From: Streptomyces koelreuteriae
GTDB taxonomy: Bacteria > Actinomycetota > Actinomycetes > Streptomycetales > Streptomycetaceae
Assembly (NCBI RefSeq): GCF_018604545.1
Contig: NZ_CP075896.1
Span: 1,736,001-1,800,000 of the forward strand
Direction of reading: 5' to 3'
Length of the DNA stretch: 64,000 bases
Part shown: positions 41,130 through 49,109 of the stretch, piece after piece
Layout of the letters: each line of letters starts with the position of its first letter
How positions within the stretch are numbered: the stretch's first letter is position 1
Made by a program: the position numbers and the translations under genes
Notes under the pieces: model-generated
Told to the model about the DNA's origin: nothing
What the model saw: the letters and a program-made list of their open reading frames with translations, nothing else
Database searches by the model: none

Positions 41130-41762
41130 TCAGTACAGCTTGTTGACGGCCGTGACGGTGGTCTTCTTGAAGTCGGCCACCTGGGCGTGCTGGAAATTGC
41201 CCATCTGGCCCCACAGGACGACCGTCACGGTCCGGCCGTCGCGGCCGACCGAGAACAGGCCGATGTCGGAGGAGCCCCACGCCGAGGCGGTGTGGAGGCC
41301 GTAGACGTGGGCGCCCTCCTCGACGTTCAGCCGGCCGTAGGACTTCTGCGTCGCCGTCAGGTCGGGGTCCTGCTCCATCAGCTTCTTCGCGCAGCCGGTG
41401 ATGTCCTCGCGCAGCAGCGCCGCGAAGTCCTTGGCGCGCTGTTCGGTGCGCTCCACGACCGTGATCTGCTGGGCGTTGGTGTCGAACTCCGTCCCGTAGG
41501 AGCGGTGGCTCGCGATGGACGGCAGGGCCTCGCCCACGCAGAGCGGCAGCGGGTCGGGCTGACCGGCCGTGACGGGTCCGGCGTACCAGGGCGAGGTCGG
41601 GTGCGGCGGCAGTTCGGCCGGCTTCAGGAACCGGGGTGTGGCGGCGGCCGGTGCGGTGGCGGCGGCAGCGGGTACCGCGACTGCGGCGACAGCGGCCGCG
41701 GCCGCCAGCGCGGCCACGGTGGTACGGATGCCTCGGGCGCGGATCTGCACGGTCTTCCCCAT
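41130..41762 (-). CDS. secreted protein of unknown function
   Basis: 210 residues. A signal peptide with a long Ala/Val core (about 13-35) ends near AAAATAPAAA. The mature part has two Cys, in LCVGEALPS and ITGCAKK, likely a disulfide, and ends HTASAWGSSDIGLFSVGRDG, TVTVVLWGQMGNFQHAQ. Size, position of the Cys and the closing beta segment recall small extracellular sensor-like domains of actinobacteria, but I do not recognise a family. GGGGGA precedes ATG 41762. It is convergent with murA and divergent from the PLP operon. Confidence 0.7.
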   Translation of the reverse strand: MGKTVQIRARGIRTTVAALAAAAAVAAVAVPAAAATAPAAATPRFLKPAELPPHPTSPWYAGPVTAGQPDPLPLCVGEALPSIASHRSYGTEFDTNAQQITVVERTEQRAKDFAALLREDITGCAKKLMEQDPDLTATQKSYGRLNVEEGAHVYGLHTASAWGSSDIGLFSVGRDGRTVTVVLWGQMGNFQHAQVADFKKTTVTAVNKLY

Positions 41763-42090
41763 GTTTCCCCCATGATCTTCGTCTCGAATGCACGGACTTC
41801 AGCCCTTGCACCCCGTACGACCCGCCACCGCCCGGATACGTTGCCCTGCCCGCCCGCTACGGATTCGTCCCGAATGTCACCGGCGCGCTACGGACCAGGG
41901 CGCCACGCCAGGGACGGCTTCCGGACAAGCTGAGGAAGTCCGTGGTCGGCTTCACAGCGGCGACCGGACAGGCCCGGCCCTTTCAGGGCGTAAAGCGACC
42001 GAAGAATGGATATGGGCTATACGGCGAAACGCGGGGAGTGTCCGACGTGCCCGGATGCCGGGCGCAGCGGCTTCAGGGGAGGGAGCGCGC
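41763..42090. other. 328-bp divergent intergenic region
   Basis: It separates the secreted protein gene and the PLP enzyme operon. No Zur-, iron- or CebR-type box was found by eye. AT-richer spots (GGATATGGGCTATACGG near 42007-42023) may hold a -10 for the PLP operon. The frame upstream of 42091 stays open but shows no protein resemblance. Confidence 0.4.
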
Positions 42091-43569
42091 ATGGACGGCC
42101 GGCCCTTGTTTCTCGAACCGCGGCTGGAGCCACGGCTGAGGTCGCTCGTGGCGGCGACAGGGACGTTGCACTCGCTCATCGACGCGCTCGGCTCACCGCT
42201 GCACATGGTGGTGCCCGACCAGATCGCCGAGAATCTGGAGCGCTTCCGGTCCGTGTACCGGGCGCATCACCTTTCGGGCCAGGTGTTCTACGCCCACAAG
42301 GCCAACCGGTCCAGCGCCCTGCTGCGCCGCCTCGCCGCGACTGACGCGGGCGTGGACGTCGCCTCGCTGGGCGAGTTACAGCACGCGCTCGGTGCCGGAT
42401 TCTCCGCCGACCGGATCATCGCCACCGGGCCGAAGAACCCCGAGTTCCTGTGGCTCGCGGCCCGGGCGGGGGTCACGGTCGGCGTGGACGGCGTGGCCGA
42501 GCTGGACCAGCTCGGCGCGCTGGTGCGCAAGCACGCGCTCGCCCCGGTGCGGGTGCTGCTGCGGCTGTCGGGGTTCGAGACGTCGGGGGTGAGAGTGCTG
42601 AGCCGCCGCAGCCGGTTCGGTACGCCCGTACGGGAGTTGGAGGCGCTGCTGGAGGCGGTCGAGCGGCACGGTGACGCGGTGGAGGCGACGGGCGCGGCCT
42701 TCCATCTGGACACCACCAGCGTCGCGGAGAAGGCGACCGCCCTCGAAGGGTGTCTGGCCGCTCTGGAGGCGTGCCGGAGCCGGGGGCTCAGGCCCCGGGC
42801 CGTGGACGTCGGCGGCGGGTTCGGCGTCAGCTACCTCGCCGAGCGGGAGCAGTGGGAGGCGTACACGACGGCGCTCACGGACGCCGTCCTGGGCCGCCGC
42901 CCGCCGCTGGCCTGGGGCGGACACGGCTACGGGCTGCGGAACGAGTCCGGCACCCTGCGCGGCGCCCTCGGCCTCTACCCCGCCCACCGGCCCGTCGCCG
43001 GCGCGGCCTACCTGGACGAGCTGCTCGCCCAGCCCGCCGCTTCCCTGGGCGGCCGTCCGCTGGCCGGACTGCTGCTGGAGCACCTGTACGACCTGCACAC
43101 CGAGCCCGGCCGGGCGCTGCTGGACCAGTGCGGGCTGACCCTGGCGAAGGTGCTGGAGGTCCGCGAGCAGGAGAACGGCACTGAGAACGGCGGGGAGTTG
43201 CTCGTACGGCTGGCCGCGAAGGCGGACGACATCGCCCTGGAGGACCACGGGGTGCTGATGGACCCCGTGGTCGTGCCCCGGAGTGGAGCCGGGCCGGGCG
43301 AAGGGCCCGTCGCCGTCCACCTCTTCGGCAGCCTCTGCCTGGAGACCGACCTGATCACCCGGCGCACGGTGTTCCTGCCGCGCCGTCCCGTCCCCGGCGA
43401 CCTGCTGGCGTTCGCCAACACCGCCGGGTACGCCATGGACTTCCACGCCACCCGCGCCCAGCACCAGCCCGCCGCCCGCAAGGTCGCCGCCTGGCAGGAC
43501 GGCGACGGGTGGCGCTGGTGTCTCGACGACCAGTTCTGGCCGATCACGCCCTCGGGGGGAGCCCAGTGA
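42091..43569 (+). CDS. Y4yA-like fold type III PLP-dependent decarboxylase
   Basis: 492 residues of the ornithine/diaminopimelate decarboxylase superfamily. The PLP Lys70 lies in FYAHKANRSSALL, and VDVASLGELQHAL and VDVGGGFGVSY are the usual barrel motifs. The C-terminal beta domain includes GSLCLETDLITRR and AGYAMDFHA; LCLETD takes the place of the CESxD active-site Cys motif. The group includes rhizobial Y4yA, which I recall lies beside a cysteine-synthase-like gene in a siderophore-type locus. It probably removes a carboxyl group from an amino-acid-derived intermediate. GGGGAGGGAG precedes ATG 42091. Its TGA overlaps the next gene. Confidence 0.82.
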   Translation: MDGRPLFLEPRLEPRLRSLVAATGTLHSLIDALGSPLHMVVPDQIAENLERFRSVYRAHHLSGQVFYAHKANRSSALLRRLAATDAGVDVASLGELQHALGAGFSADRIIATGPKNPEFLWLAARAGVTVGVDGVAELDQLGALVRKHALAPVRVLLRLSGFETSGVRVLSRRSRFGTPVRELEALLEAVERHGDAVEATGAAFHLDTTSVAEKATALEGCLAALEACRSRGLRPRAVDVGGGFGVSYLAEREQWEAYTTALTDAVLGRRPPLAWGGHGYGLRNESGTLRGALGLYPAHRPVAGAAYLDELLAQPAASLGGRPLAGLLLEHLYDLHTEPGRALLDQCGLTLAKVLEVREQENGTENGGELLVRLAAKADDIALEDHGVLMDPVVVPRSGAGPGEGPVAVHLFGSLCLETDLITRRTVFLPRRPVPGDLLAFANTAGYAMDFHATRAQHQPAARKVAAWQDGDGWRWCLDDQFWPITPSGGAQ

Positions 43570-44885
43570 GGTACGACAGCATCACGGAGGCGATAGGCAA
43601 CACCCCGCTGGTACGGCTGGACCCGGCCGTGCACGGACTGCGGAACATCGACCTGTTCGCCAAGCTGGAGATGCTCAACCCCTGGGGCTCGGTCAAGGAC
43701 CGGGCGGCCTGGAGCATGGCCGGCCCGCTGCTCTCCGAGGCCGTCGAACACGGCAGCCAGGTCGTGGAGCTGTCCAGCGGCAACACCGCGAAGGCGCTGG
43801 CGGTCGTCGCGGGCATGCACGGACTGGGCTTCAAGAGCGTCACCAACCGGATGCGGGTACCGGAGATCAAGGACCTCCTGCTGCTGCTCGGCGCGGAGAT
43901 CGAGGAGCTGCCGGGGCAGAGCGAGTGCCTGGACCCGACGGCGACGGACGATCCGCTGACCCTCTTCCACCGGACGCTGTCCGCCTCCGGCAGCGCCTAT
44001 CTGCACACCGACCAGTACTTCAACCCACGCAACACCGAGGCCCATCTGACCGGGACCGGCCCGGAGATCGTCAAGGACCTGGACGGCCGGGTGCCGGACT
44101 GGTTCGTCGCCTGTGTGGGCACGGCCGGTTCCTCCACGGGCGTGGCCCGCGCGCTGCGGGAGGAGGACCCCTCGGTGCGGGTGGTCGGGCTGGTCGCGGC
44201 CAAGTCGGACTTCATCCCCGGCATCCGCACCATCGACGAGGTGCAGGAGGTCGGCCTGTTCGACCCGGAGACCTACGACACGATGGAGTCGGTGAGCGCC
44301 GACGAGGCCATCGAGGGGATGCTGACCCTCAACCGCCGCTGCGGCATCCTGGGCGGCCCCACCGGAGGGGCCGCCTACTTCGGTGCCGTCCGCCATCTGC
44401 GCGCCCTCGACGAGGAGTTGAACGAGCGCCGGACGGCGGTGTTCATCGTCTGCGACCGGGTCGAGAGCTATCTGAGCTACGTCCGTCAGCGGCGGCCCGA
44501 CCTGCTGGGCCGGCCCGCCCGGAAGAACACCCTGGCCGACCTGACCGAGGCCGAGGTAAGCGGGGCTCCGTCGGTCACCGTGGCCGACGCCCGGCGCTGG
44601 ATCGACAGCGACCGGCCGCTCGTGGTCGACCTGCGCAGCCCCTTCGCCTACGCGGCGCTGCACATCGACGGGTCGGTCAACATCGTCGACGAGCTGTTCG
44701 CCGAACTCCTGCGGGGCGGCCTGCCGTTCAGCCGGAGCAGGCCGGTGCTGCTGGCGTGTCCGGTGGGCGAGCAGTCCGCGCGGTACGCGGCGCTGCTGAC
44801 CCGGATGGGCCATGCCGAGGTGCGCAGCCTGACCGGCGGCATCATCGCCTGGCGGGACGCGGGCGCGCCCCTGGTGCGGGACTGA
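43566..44885 (+). CDS. cysteine synthase-like PLP enzyme fused to rhodanese domain
   Basis: 439 residues. The fold type II part (about 1-320) has IGNTPLVRL, PLP Lys44 in PWGSVKDRAAW and SSGNTAKALAV; GGPTGGAAYFGAV binds the phosphate. It resembles CysK-like enzymes such as SbnA that join an amine to an activated serine. A rhodanese domain (about 340-439) has Cys398 in the loop CPVGEQSARYA, suited to carry persulfide sulfur or, in some proteins, only to regulate. The GTG start overlaps the decarboxylase TGA, so the two are co-translated. The product is unknown; sulfur transfer or a diamino acid are both possible. Confidence 0.82.
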   Translation: MRYDSITEAIGNTPLVRLDPAVHGLRNIDLFAKLEMLNPWGSVKDRAAWSMAGPLLSEAVEHGSQVVELSSGNTAKALAVVAGMHGLGFKSVTNRMRVPEIKDLLLLLGAEIEELPGQSECLDPTATDDPLTLFHRTLSASGSAYLHTDQYFNPRNTEAHLTGTGPEIVKDLDGRVPDWFVACVGTAGSSTGVARALREEDPSVRVVGLVAAKSDFIPGIRTIDEVQEVGLFDPETYDTMESVSADEAIEGMLTLNRRCGILGGPTGGAAYFGAVRHLRALDEELNERRTAVFIVCDRVESYLSYVRQRRPDLLGRPARKNTLADLTEAEVSGAPSVTVADARRWIDSDRPLVVDLRSPFAYAALHIDGSVNIVDELFAELLRGGLPFSRSRPVLLACPVGEQSARYAALLTRMGHAEVRSLTGGIIAWRDAGAPLVRD

Positions 44886-44890
44886 CGGCC

Positions 44891-46087
44891 ATGACCGCAC
44901 CGATCACCCGCGAGGACCTGGAGCAGTGGCAGCAGGCGCTGCGCGCCCAGTTCCCCATCGTCACCGGGCACCCGGAGCTGGCGTACCTGGACAGCGCGGC
45001 CACGGCCCAGAAGCCGCAGGCGGTATTGGACGCCGTGCAGACGTACCTCACCACCAGCAACGCCAACTCCGCGCGCGGCACCTACACCTGGGCCAACCGG
45101 ACCACGGAGCTGGTGGAGCGGACCCGGGAGCGCGTCGCCCGGTTCCTCGGGGACGACCGGCCTGAGCGGTCGGCCGTCCACTTCACGAGCGGCACGACCG
45201 AGGGGCTGCGGACGATCGCCCGCGACTGGCTGCCGGGGTTCCTGCGCGACGGCGACGAGATCGTCGTCCCGGACGCCGACCACCAGGCCAACATCGCGCC
45301 CTGGCTGGAGGTCCAGGGGCTGCTCGCGCGGGAGGGCGTGCACGTCCGGGTGCTGCCGATGCCGTACCAGAGCGGTTCCGGGGACTACGACCACACCGCG
45401 CTGGCCGAACGGGCCGGGCCGCGCACCCGGTTCGTCGCCACGACCCATGTGCACCACGTGTACGGCGGCGACATGAACGTGCACCGCATCCGCGAGGCGG
45501 TCGGGCCGGAGGCGGTGATCTGTCTGGACGCGGCGCAGAGTGTCGGGCATCTGCCGGTGTCCGTGGCCGAGTCGGACGTCGACTTCGTCGTCTTCTCCGG
45601 GCACAAGGCGCTGGCCCTGCCGGGGTCGGGCGCGGTGTGGGCCCGGCAGGCGCGCGGCCCGGCGTTCACGCCCGGCGGGTGGAGCGGCACGCCGAACACG
45701 GTGGGCATCGCCTCGCTGGAGGCGGCCCTGGACTGGCTGGACGCCGCCGGAGTGGACCGTATCGAGCGGTGGACGGTCGCCCTGGCGGCCCGGCTCACCG
45801 ACGGGCTGCGCCGTATGGACGCCTACGAGATCCTCGGCTGCCCGCTCAGCCTGGCGGCCGACTCGGCCGTGCAGCGGCGCCAGAGCATCGTGACCCTGCG
45901 GCACCGCGCCATCGACTCGGGCGACCTGGGCTTCATCCTCTTCAGCCACGGTTTCATGGTCCGCTCCGACCATCACTGCCAGGGCGACGCGGGCGAGAAG
46001 ACCGGTTCGGTGCGGGTGAGTCTGCATGTGTACAACACCGTTGAGGAGATCGACCGGTTGCTGACCGTCCTTGCATCACTCCAGTGA
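44891..46087 (+). CDS. class V aminotransferase-fold PLP enzyme (cysteine desulfurase-like, lacking the catalytic Cys)
   Basis: 398 residues. AYLDSAATAQKPQAVLDAV, HFTSGTTEGLRTIA, CLDAAQSVGHLPV and PLP Lys239 in FSGHKALALPGSG are the SufS/CsdA family signature. Near the end, where SufS has MCRASLAMYNT with the sulfur-accepting Cys, this protein reads GSVRVSLHVYNT with Val instead; a different Cys remains in DHHCQG. It is therefore unlikely to be an ordinary desulfurase and may be a lyase, epimerase or transaminase in the same pathway as the two upstream genes. ATG 44891 is 5 nt after the previous stop. Confidence 0.8.
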   Translation: MTAPITREDLEQWQQALRAQFPIVTGHPELAYLDSAATAQKPQAVLDAVQTYLTTSNANSARGTYTWANRTTELVERTRERVARFLGDDRPERSAVHFTSGTTEGLRTIARDWLPGFLRDGDEIVVPDADHQANIAPWLEVQGLLAREGVHVRVLPMPYQSGSGDYDHTALAERAGPRTRFVATTHVHHVYGGDMNVHRIREAVGPEAVICLDAAQSVGHLPVSVAESDVDFVVFSGHKALALPGSGAVWARQARGPAFTPGGWSGTPNTVGIASLEAALDWLDAAGVDRIERWTVALAARLTDGLRRMDAYEILGCPLSLAADSAVQRRQSIVTLRHRAIDSGDLGFILFSHGFMVRSDHHCQGDAGEKTGSVRVSLHVYNTVEEIDRLLTVLASLQ

Positions 46088-46118
46088 CTGCGTCCCTTGG
46101 GCGTACCGCTGAGCGTAA

Positions 46119-46133
46119 TGAGAACCGTTTCCA
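46119..46133. promoter_or_regulatory. Zur-type zinc box
   Basis: TGAGAAC-C-GTTTCCA is a 7-1-7 near-palindrome. On the other strand it reads TGGAAACGGTTCTCA, close to the Streptomyces Zur consensus (TGAAAAC-n-GTTTTCA type), with ATTA on the outer flank as often seen. It is about 57 nt before the methyltransferase ATG and 31 nt after the aminotransferase stop. Confidence 0.65.
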
Positions 46134-46189
46134 CCTGTAGGCTCGGATCGACAGGAGTCAGGTGCGAGACGGCGAGGTGGCGCGTCCGG

Positions 46190-46954
46190 ATGGGGCTGAG
46201 TCTGGCGACGGCGGAGCGGTGGGTGGAGCGCTGGGAGCTCCAGCAGCAGCGGTACGCCGTCGACCGCGAGGAGCGGTTCACGGTGATCGCCGATGTCGTC
46301 GAGCACATCACGGCGGGGCGCGAGGGGCGGCCCCTCGTCGTCGACCTGGGCTGCGGGCCCGGCTCGCTGCCGGCCCGGCTGGTGCGGCGGCTGCCGGACG
46401 CGGAGATCGTGGCCGTGGACCGGGACCCCGTCCTGCTGGAACTGGGCCGGACCCACCACCCCGACGCGGCCCGCTATGTCGACACGGAGATCGGCGCACC
46501 CGGCTGGGCCGACGAACTGGGCCTGGACCGGCCCCTGGACGCGGCCGTCTCCACGACGGCCCTGCACTACCTCGACCGCGACACCCTGCTGCGCACCTAC
46601 CGGCAGCTCGCCTCGCTGCTGCGGCCCGGGGGCGTCCTCGTCAACGGCGACCATCTCCCCCAGGACGCCGCGGGCCCGGCCGGGATCGCCGCCCATGTCG
46701 GACGGTGCCGGGCCGACCGGCAGCGAGTGTTCACCCAGGAGGACTGGGGCTCCTGGTGGGCCGCCCTCTCCCGCGACCCCGAGCTGACCGACCTCCTCGC
46801 GGAGCGCCGCCGCCGGGAGGACCCGCTCGACAGCGGTCGCCCCGCGGAGCTGCCCCTCTCGGCCCATCTGGAGCTGCTGCGGCAGGCGGGGTTCGGCACG
46901 GCGGGGCCGGTCTGGCAGTACGGCGACAGCTGCGTGGTCGTCGCGGTGCGCTAG
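46190..46954 (+). CDS. class I SAM-dependent methyltransferase downstream of a Zur box
   Basis: 254 residues. LVVDLGCGPGSLPARLV (about 49-65) is motif I, VAVDRDPVLLELG the acidic strand, and YRQLASLLRPGGVLVNGDHL the post-motif. The acceptor is unknown. GAGG lies 12 nt upstream of ATG 46190. The gene follows the PLP enzymes in the same direction but has its own promoter region with the Zur-type box, so it is expected to be made when zinc is scarce. It may act in the same pathway as the PLP genes, or belong to zinc homeostasis. Confidence 0.8.
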   Translation: MGLSLATAERWVERWELQQQRYAVDREERFTVIADVVEHITAGREGRPLVVDLGCGPGSLPARLVRRLPDAEIVAVDRDPVLLELGRTHHPDAARYVDTEIGAPGWADELGLDRPLDAAVSTTALHYLDRDTLLRTYRQLASLLRPGGVLVNGDHLPQDAAGPAGIAAHVGRCRADRQRVFTQEDWGSWWAALSRDPELTDLLAERRRREDPLDSGRPAELPLSAHLELLRQAGFGTAGPVWQYGDSCVVVAVR

Positions 46955-47106
46955 GGCCCGCATGGCCCCTTCGTGCTCCCTCGGATGGCGGGTGGCGGCG
47001 AGTGCTCGGACAATACACGCAGATGTCGCCCTATATTCCTGCCGCCGTACCGCAGCCCCGGCCGAAGGGCCACGGGCCGTAGCGCCCCCACGTGAGGAGC
47101 CACCCC

Positions 47107-47406
47107 ATGACCACCGCCGAGCACATCACGCACGAGAACCACCCGCACGCCCACGGCGAGGACTGCGGGCACGTCGCCTTCACCCACGGCGACCACACGG
47201 ACTACGCCCATGACGGCCATATCCACCGGATGCACGAAGGCCATGTCGACGAGTGCGCGAACGGCGGACACACGGTGCACCAGAACCACGACCACCAGCA
47301 CGGCGACGACTGCGGTCATCTGGCCGTGCGGCACGGCGACCACACCGACTACGTGCACGACGGTCACCGGCACGCCGGCCACGAGGGGCACTGGGACGAT
47401 CACTGA
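47107..47406 (+). CDS. histidine-rich tandem-repeat protein, probable metal binder
   Basis: 99 residues, of which 27 are His and 3 Cys, with many Asp, Glu and Gly. Two copies of a roughly 40-residue unit can be aligned: HGEDCGHVAFTHGDHTDYAH and HGDDCGHLAVRHGDHTDYVH, each followed by DGHxH...HEGH. There is no signal peptide or membrane segment, so it is cytosolic. Such composition suits binding of zinc, nickel or copper as a buffer or chaperone. GTGAGGAG lies before ATG 47107, and TATATT at 47032-47037 may be its -10. It follows the Zur-box methyltransferase gene. Confidence 0.85.
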   Translation: MTTAEHITHENHPHAHGEDCGHVAFTHGDHTDYAHDGHIHRMHEGHVDECANGGHTVHQNHDHQHGDDCGHLAVRHGDHTDYVHDGHRHAGHEGHWDDH

Positions 47407-47434
47407 ACCCCCGCCAACCCCGCGGTAACGCTGC

Positions 47435-48091
47435 TCAGGCCGCCAGGCTGTCCCAGTCGACCGTGCGGTCGCACCAGCGCCCGAGCAGGGTGCGGTCGTG
47501 GCCGACGGCCAGCAGGGCGGCGCCGCTGGAGGCCCGGTAGTCCTCGACGGCCGAGACCAGGGCGGCGGCCGTGGAGGCGTCGAGCATGGCGGTCATCTCG
47601 TCGCACACCAGCAGGCGCGGGCGCAGCACGAGGGCCCGGGCGAGGCAGGCGCGTTGCAGCTGGCCGTCGCTGACCTCGTGCGGCCGTCGGGTCAGCAGGT
47701 CCGGGGTGAGGCCGACGACGGGGGTCAGCTCCGCCACCCGGTCGGGGATCTCCTTGCCGCGGCCGGTGGCGCGCAGGGGTTCGGCGATCAGGTCGGTGAG
47801 CGGCAGCCGGGGGTCGGCGGAGAGCCGGGCCTGCTGGAAGACGACCCCGAAGGCGGTGCGCAGGGCGCGCGGGGCGCGGTGGCGCCAGTGCCGTACGGGT
47901 TCGCCGTCGAGGACGACGGTCCCGGAGTCGGGCCGGTGCAGCAGGGCCGCGACCCGTGCCAGGGTCGACTTGCCGCAGCCGCTCGGGCCGAGCAGGCCGA
48001 CGGACTCCCCCGGTGCCACGGTCAGGGAGACCTCCCGGACCACCGGCGCGTTCCTGAGGTATCCGGCGGTGATGGAGCGCAGTTCAAGCAC
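47435..48091 (-). CDS. peptide/nickel-type ABC transporter ATPase (second subunit)
   Basis: 218 residues, a short OppF/NikE-like ATPase. Walker A is GPSGCGKSTLARV, the signature region VSDGQLQRACLARAL, and Walker B LLVCDEMTAMLD; the switch His is in GHDRTLL. Odd points: VSDGQ replaces LSGGQ, and the usual C-terminal oligopeptide domain is absent. The start is placed at GTG 48091, overlapping the upstream gene by eight bases; the longer frame upstream is out of homology. Last gene of the leftward importer operon. Confidence 0.85.
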   Translation of the reverse strand: MLELRSITAGYLRNAPVVREVSLTVAPGESVGLLGPSGCGKSTLARVAALLHRPDSGTVVLDGEPVRHWRHRAPRALRTAFGVVFQQARLSADPRLPLTDLIAEPLRATGRGKEIPDRVAELTPVVGLTPDLLTRRPHEVSDGQLQRACLARALVLRPRLLVCDEMTAMLDASTAAALVSAVEDYRASSGAALLAVGHDRTLLGRWCDRTVDWDSLAA

Positions 48092-49109
48092 GGGCGTCCT
48101 CCGCCGGGTGCGGGTGGTGGCAGGCGACCGTGCCCGGGGGCGGCGGGGCGGCACAGGTGTCGGTGGCCCGGTCGCAGCGGGCGGCGAAGGCGCAGCCGTC
48201 GGGGAGGTCACCGAGTTCGGGCGGCATACCGGGGATGGGCGTGAAGGCGCGCTCGGGCAGGGCCTGGAGCAGACCGCGGCTGTAGGGGTGGCGTGGCCCC
48301 GGTGAGCCGAAGAAGTCCTCGGCGGTGGCCAGTTCGACGATCCGGCCCGCGTACATCACGGCGACCCGGTCGGCGATGCGCTCGGCGGCGGACAGGTCAT
48401 GGGTGATCATCAGCAGGCCCCGTCCCCGGCCGCCGGACTCCCCCGGCTCGTCGACGTGCCGCCGCAGTTCGTCGGCCGTACGGTCCACCAGGTCGCGGTC
48501 GAGGCCGGTGGTCGGTTCGTCGGCGAGCAGCAGAGGCGCGTCGCCGACGAGGGCCAGGGCGGTGGCGGCGCGCTGGGCGAGGCCTCCGGAGAGCTGGTGG
48601 GGGTGGCGGTCGAGGTGGTCCGCGGGGAACGCGGCCCGTGCGGCGGCGGCCTCGGCGGCGGCGCGCAGGGCGGCGCGTCCCCGGGTCGCTGTCAACGCTG
48701 CGACCGTCTCCTCCAGTTGGGAGCGGACGGTGCGCACGGGGGTGAGGTGGGCGGCCGGGCTCTGCGGTACGAGGCCGATGAGCCGGCCGCGTACGGTACG
48801 GGCGAGGGTCCGCTCGTCGGCCGCGAGCAGGTCCAAGTCGCCGAGGTGCGCCGCCCCGGCGGTCTGCGCGTTGCCGGGGAGCAGGCCGAGCAGGGCGGAG
48901 GCCAGCACGGACTTGCCGCAGCCGCTCTCCCCGATCAGGGCCAGACACTCACCGGCCGCCACCTCGAACCGGGCGTCGGTGACGGCGGCGACACGACGCC
49001 CGCCGGGCATGAGGAACCGCACGGAGAGGCCGCGCACGGACAGCACGGGCTGGTCTTCGGCCGGCACCGCGGCGATGTCGCCCGGCCCGGTCTCGACTCC
49101 GGTGCTCAC
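48084..49109 (-). CDS. peptide/nickel-type ABC transporter ATPase (first subunit)
   Basis: 341 residues, OppD/DppD/NikD-like. Walker A GESGCGKSVLASAL, signature LSGGLAQRAATALAL, Walker B LLLADEPTTGLD. A C-terminal oligopeptide/dipeptide ABC domain has the Cys pattern CAFAARCDRATDTCAAP...VACHHP, which in relatives can hold an Fe-S cluster. It energises import through the two permeases encoded upstream. GTG 49109 overlaps the permease TGA as GTGA. Confidence 0.9.
   Translation of the reverse strand: MSTGVETGPGDIAAVPAEDQPVLSVRGLSVRFLMPGGRRVAAVTDARFEVAAGECLALIGESGCGKSVLASALLGLLPGNAQTAGAAHLGDLDLLAADERTLARTVRGRLIGLVPQSPAAHLTPVRTVRSQLEETVAALTATRGRAALRAAAEAAAARAAFPADHLDRHPHQLSGGLAQRAATALALVGDAPLLLADEPTTGLDRDLVDRTADELRRHVDEPGESGGRGRGLLMITHDLSAAERIADRVAVMYAGRIVELATAEDFFGSPGPRHPYSRGLLQALPERAFTPIPGMPPELGDLPDGCAFAARCDRATDTCAAPPPPGTVACHHPHPAEDARA

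Noticed and set aside
41763..42090. A Zur box before the PLP enzyme operon
   Set aside because: I looked for TGAAAAC/GTTTTCA-like dyads and found none, so zinc control of these three genes is not claimed.
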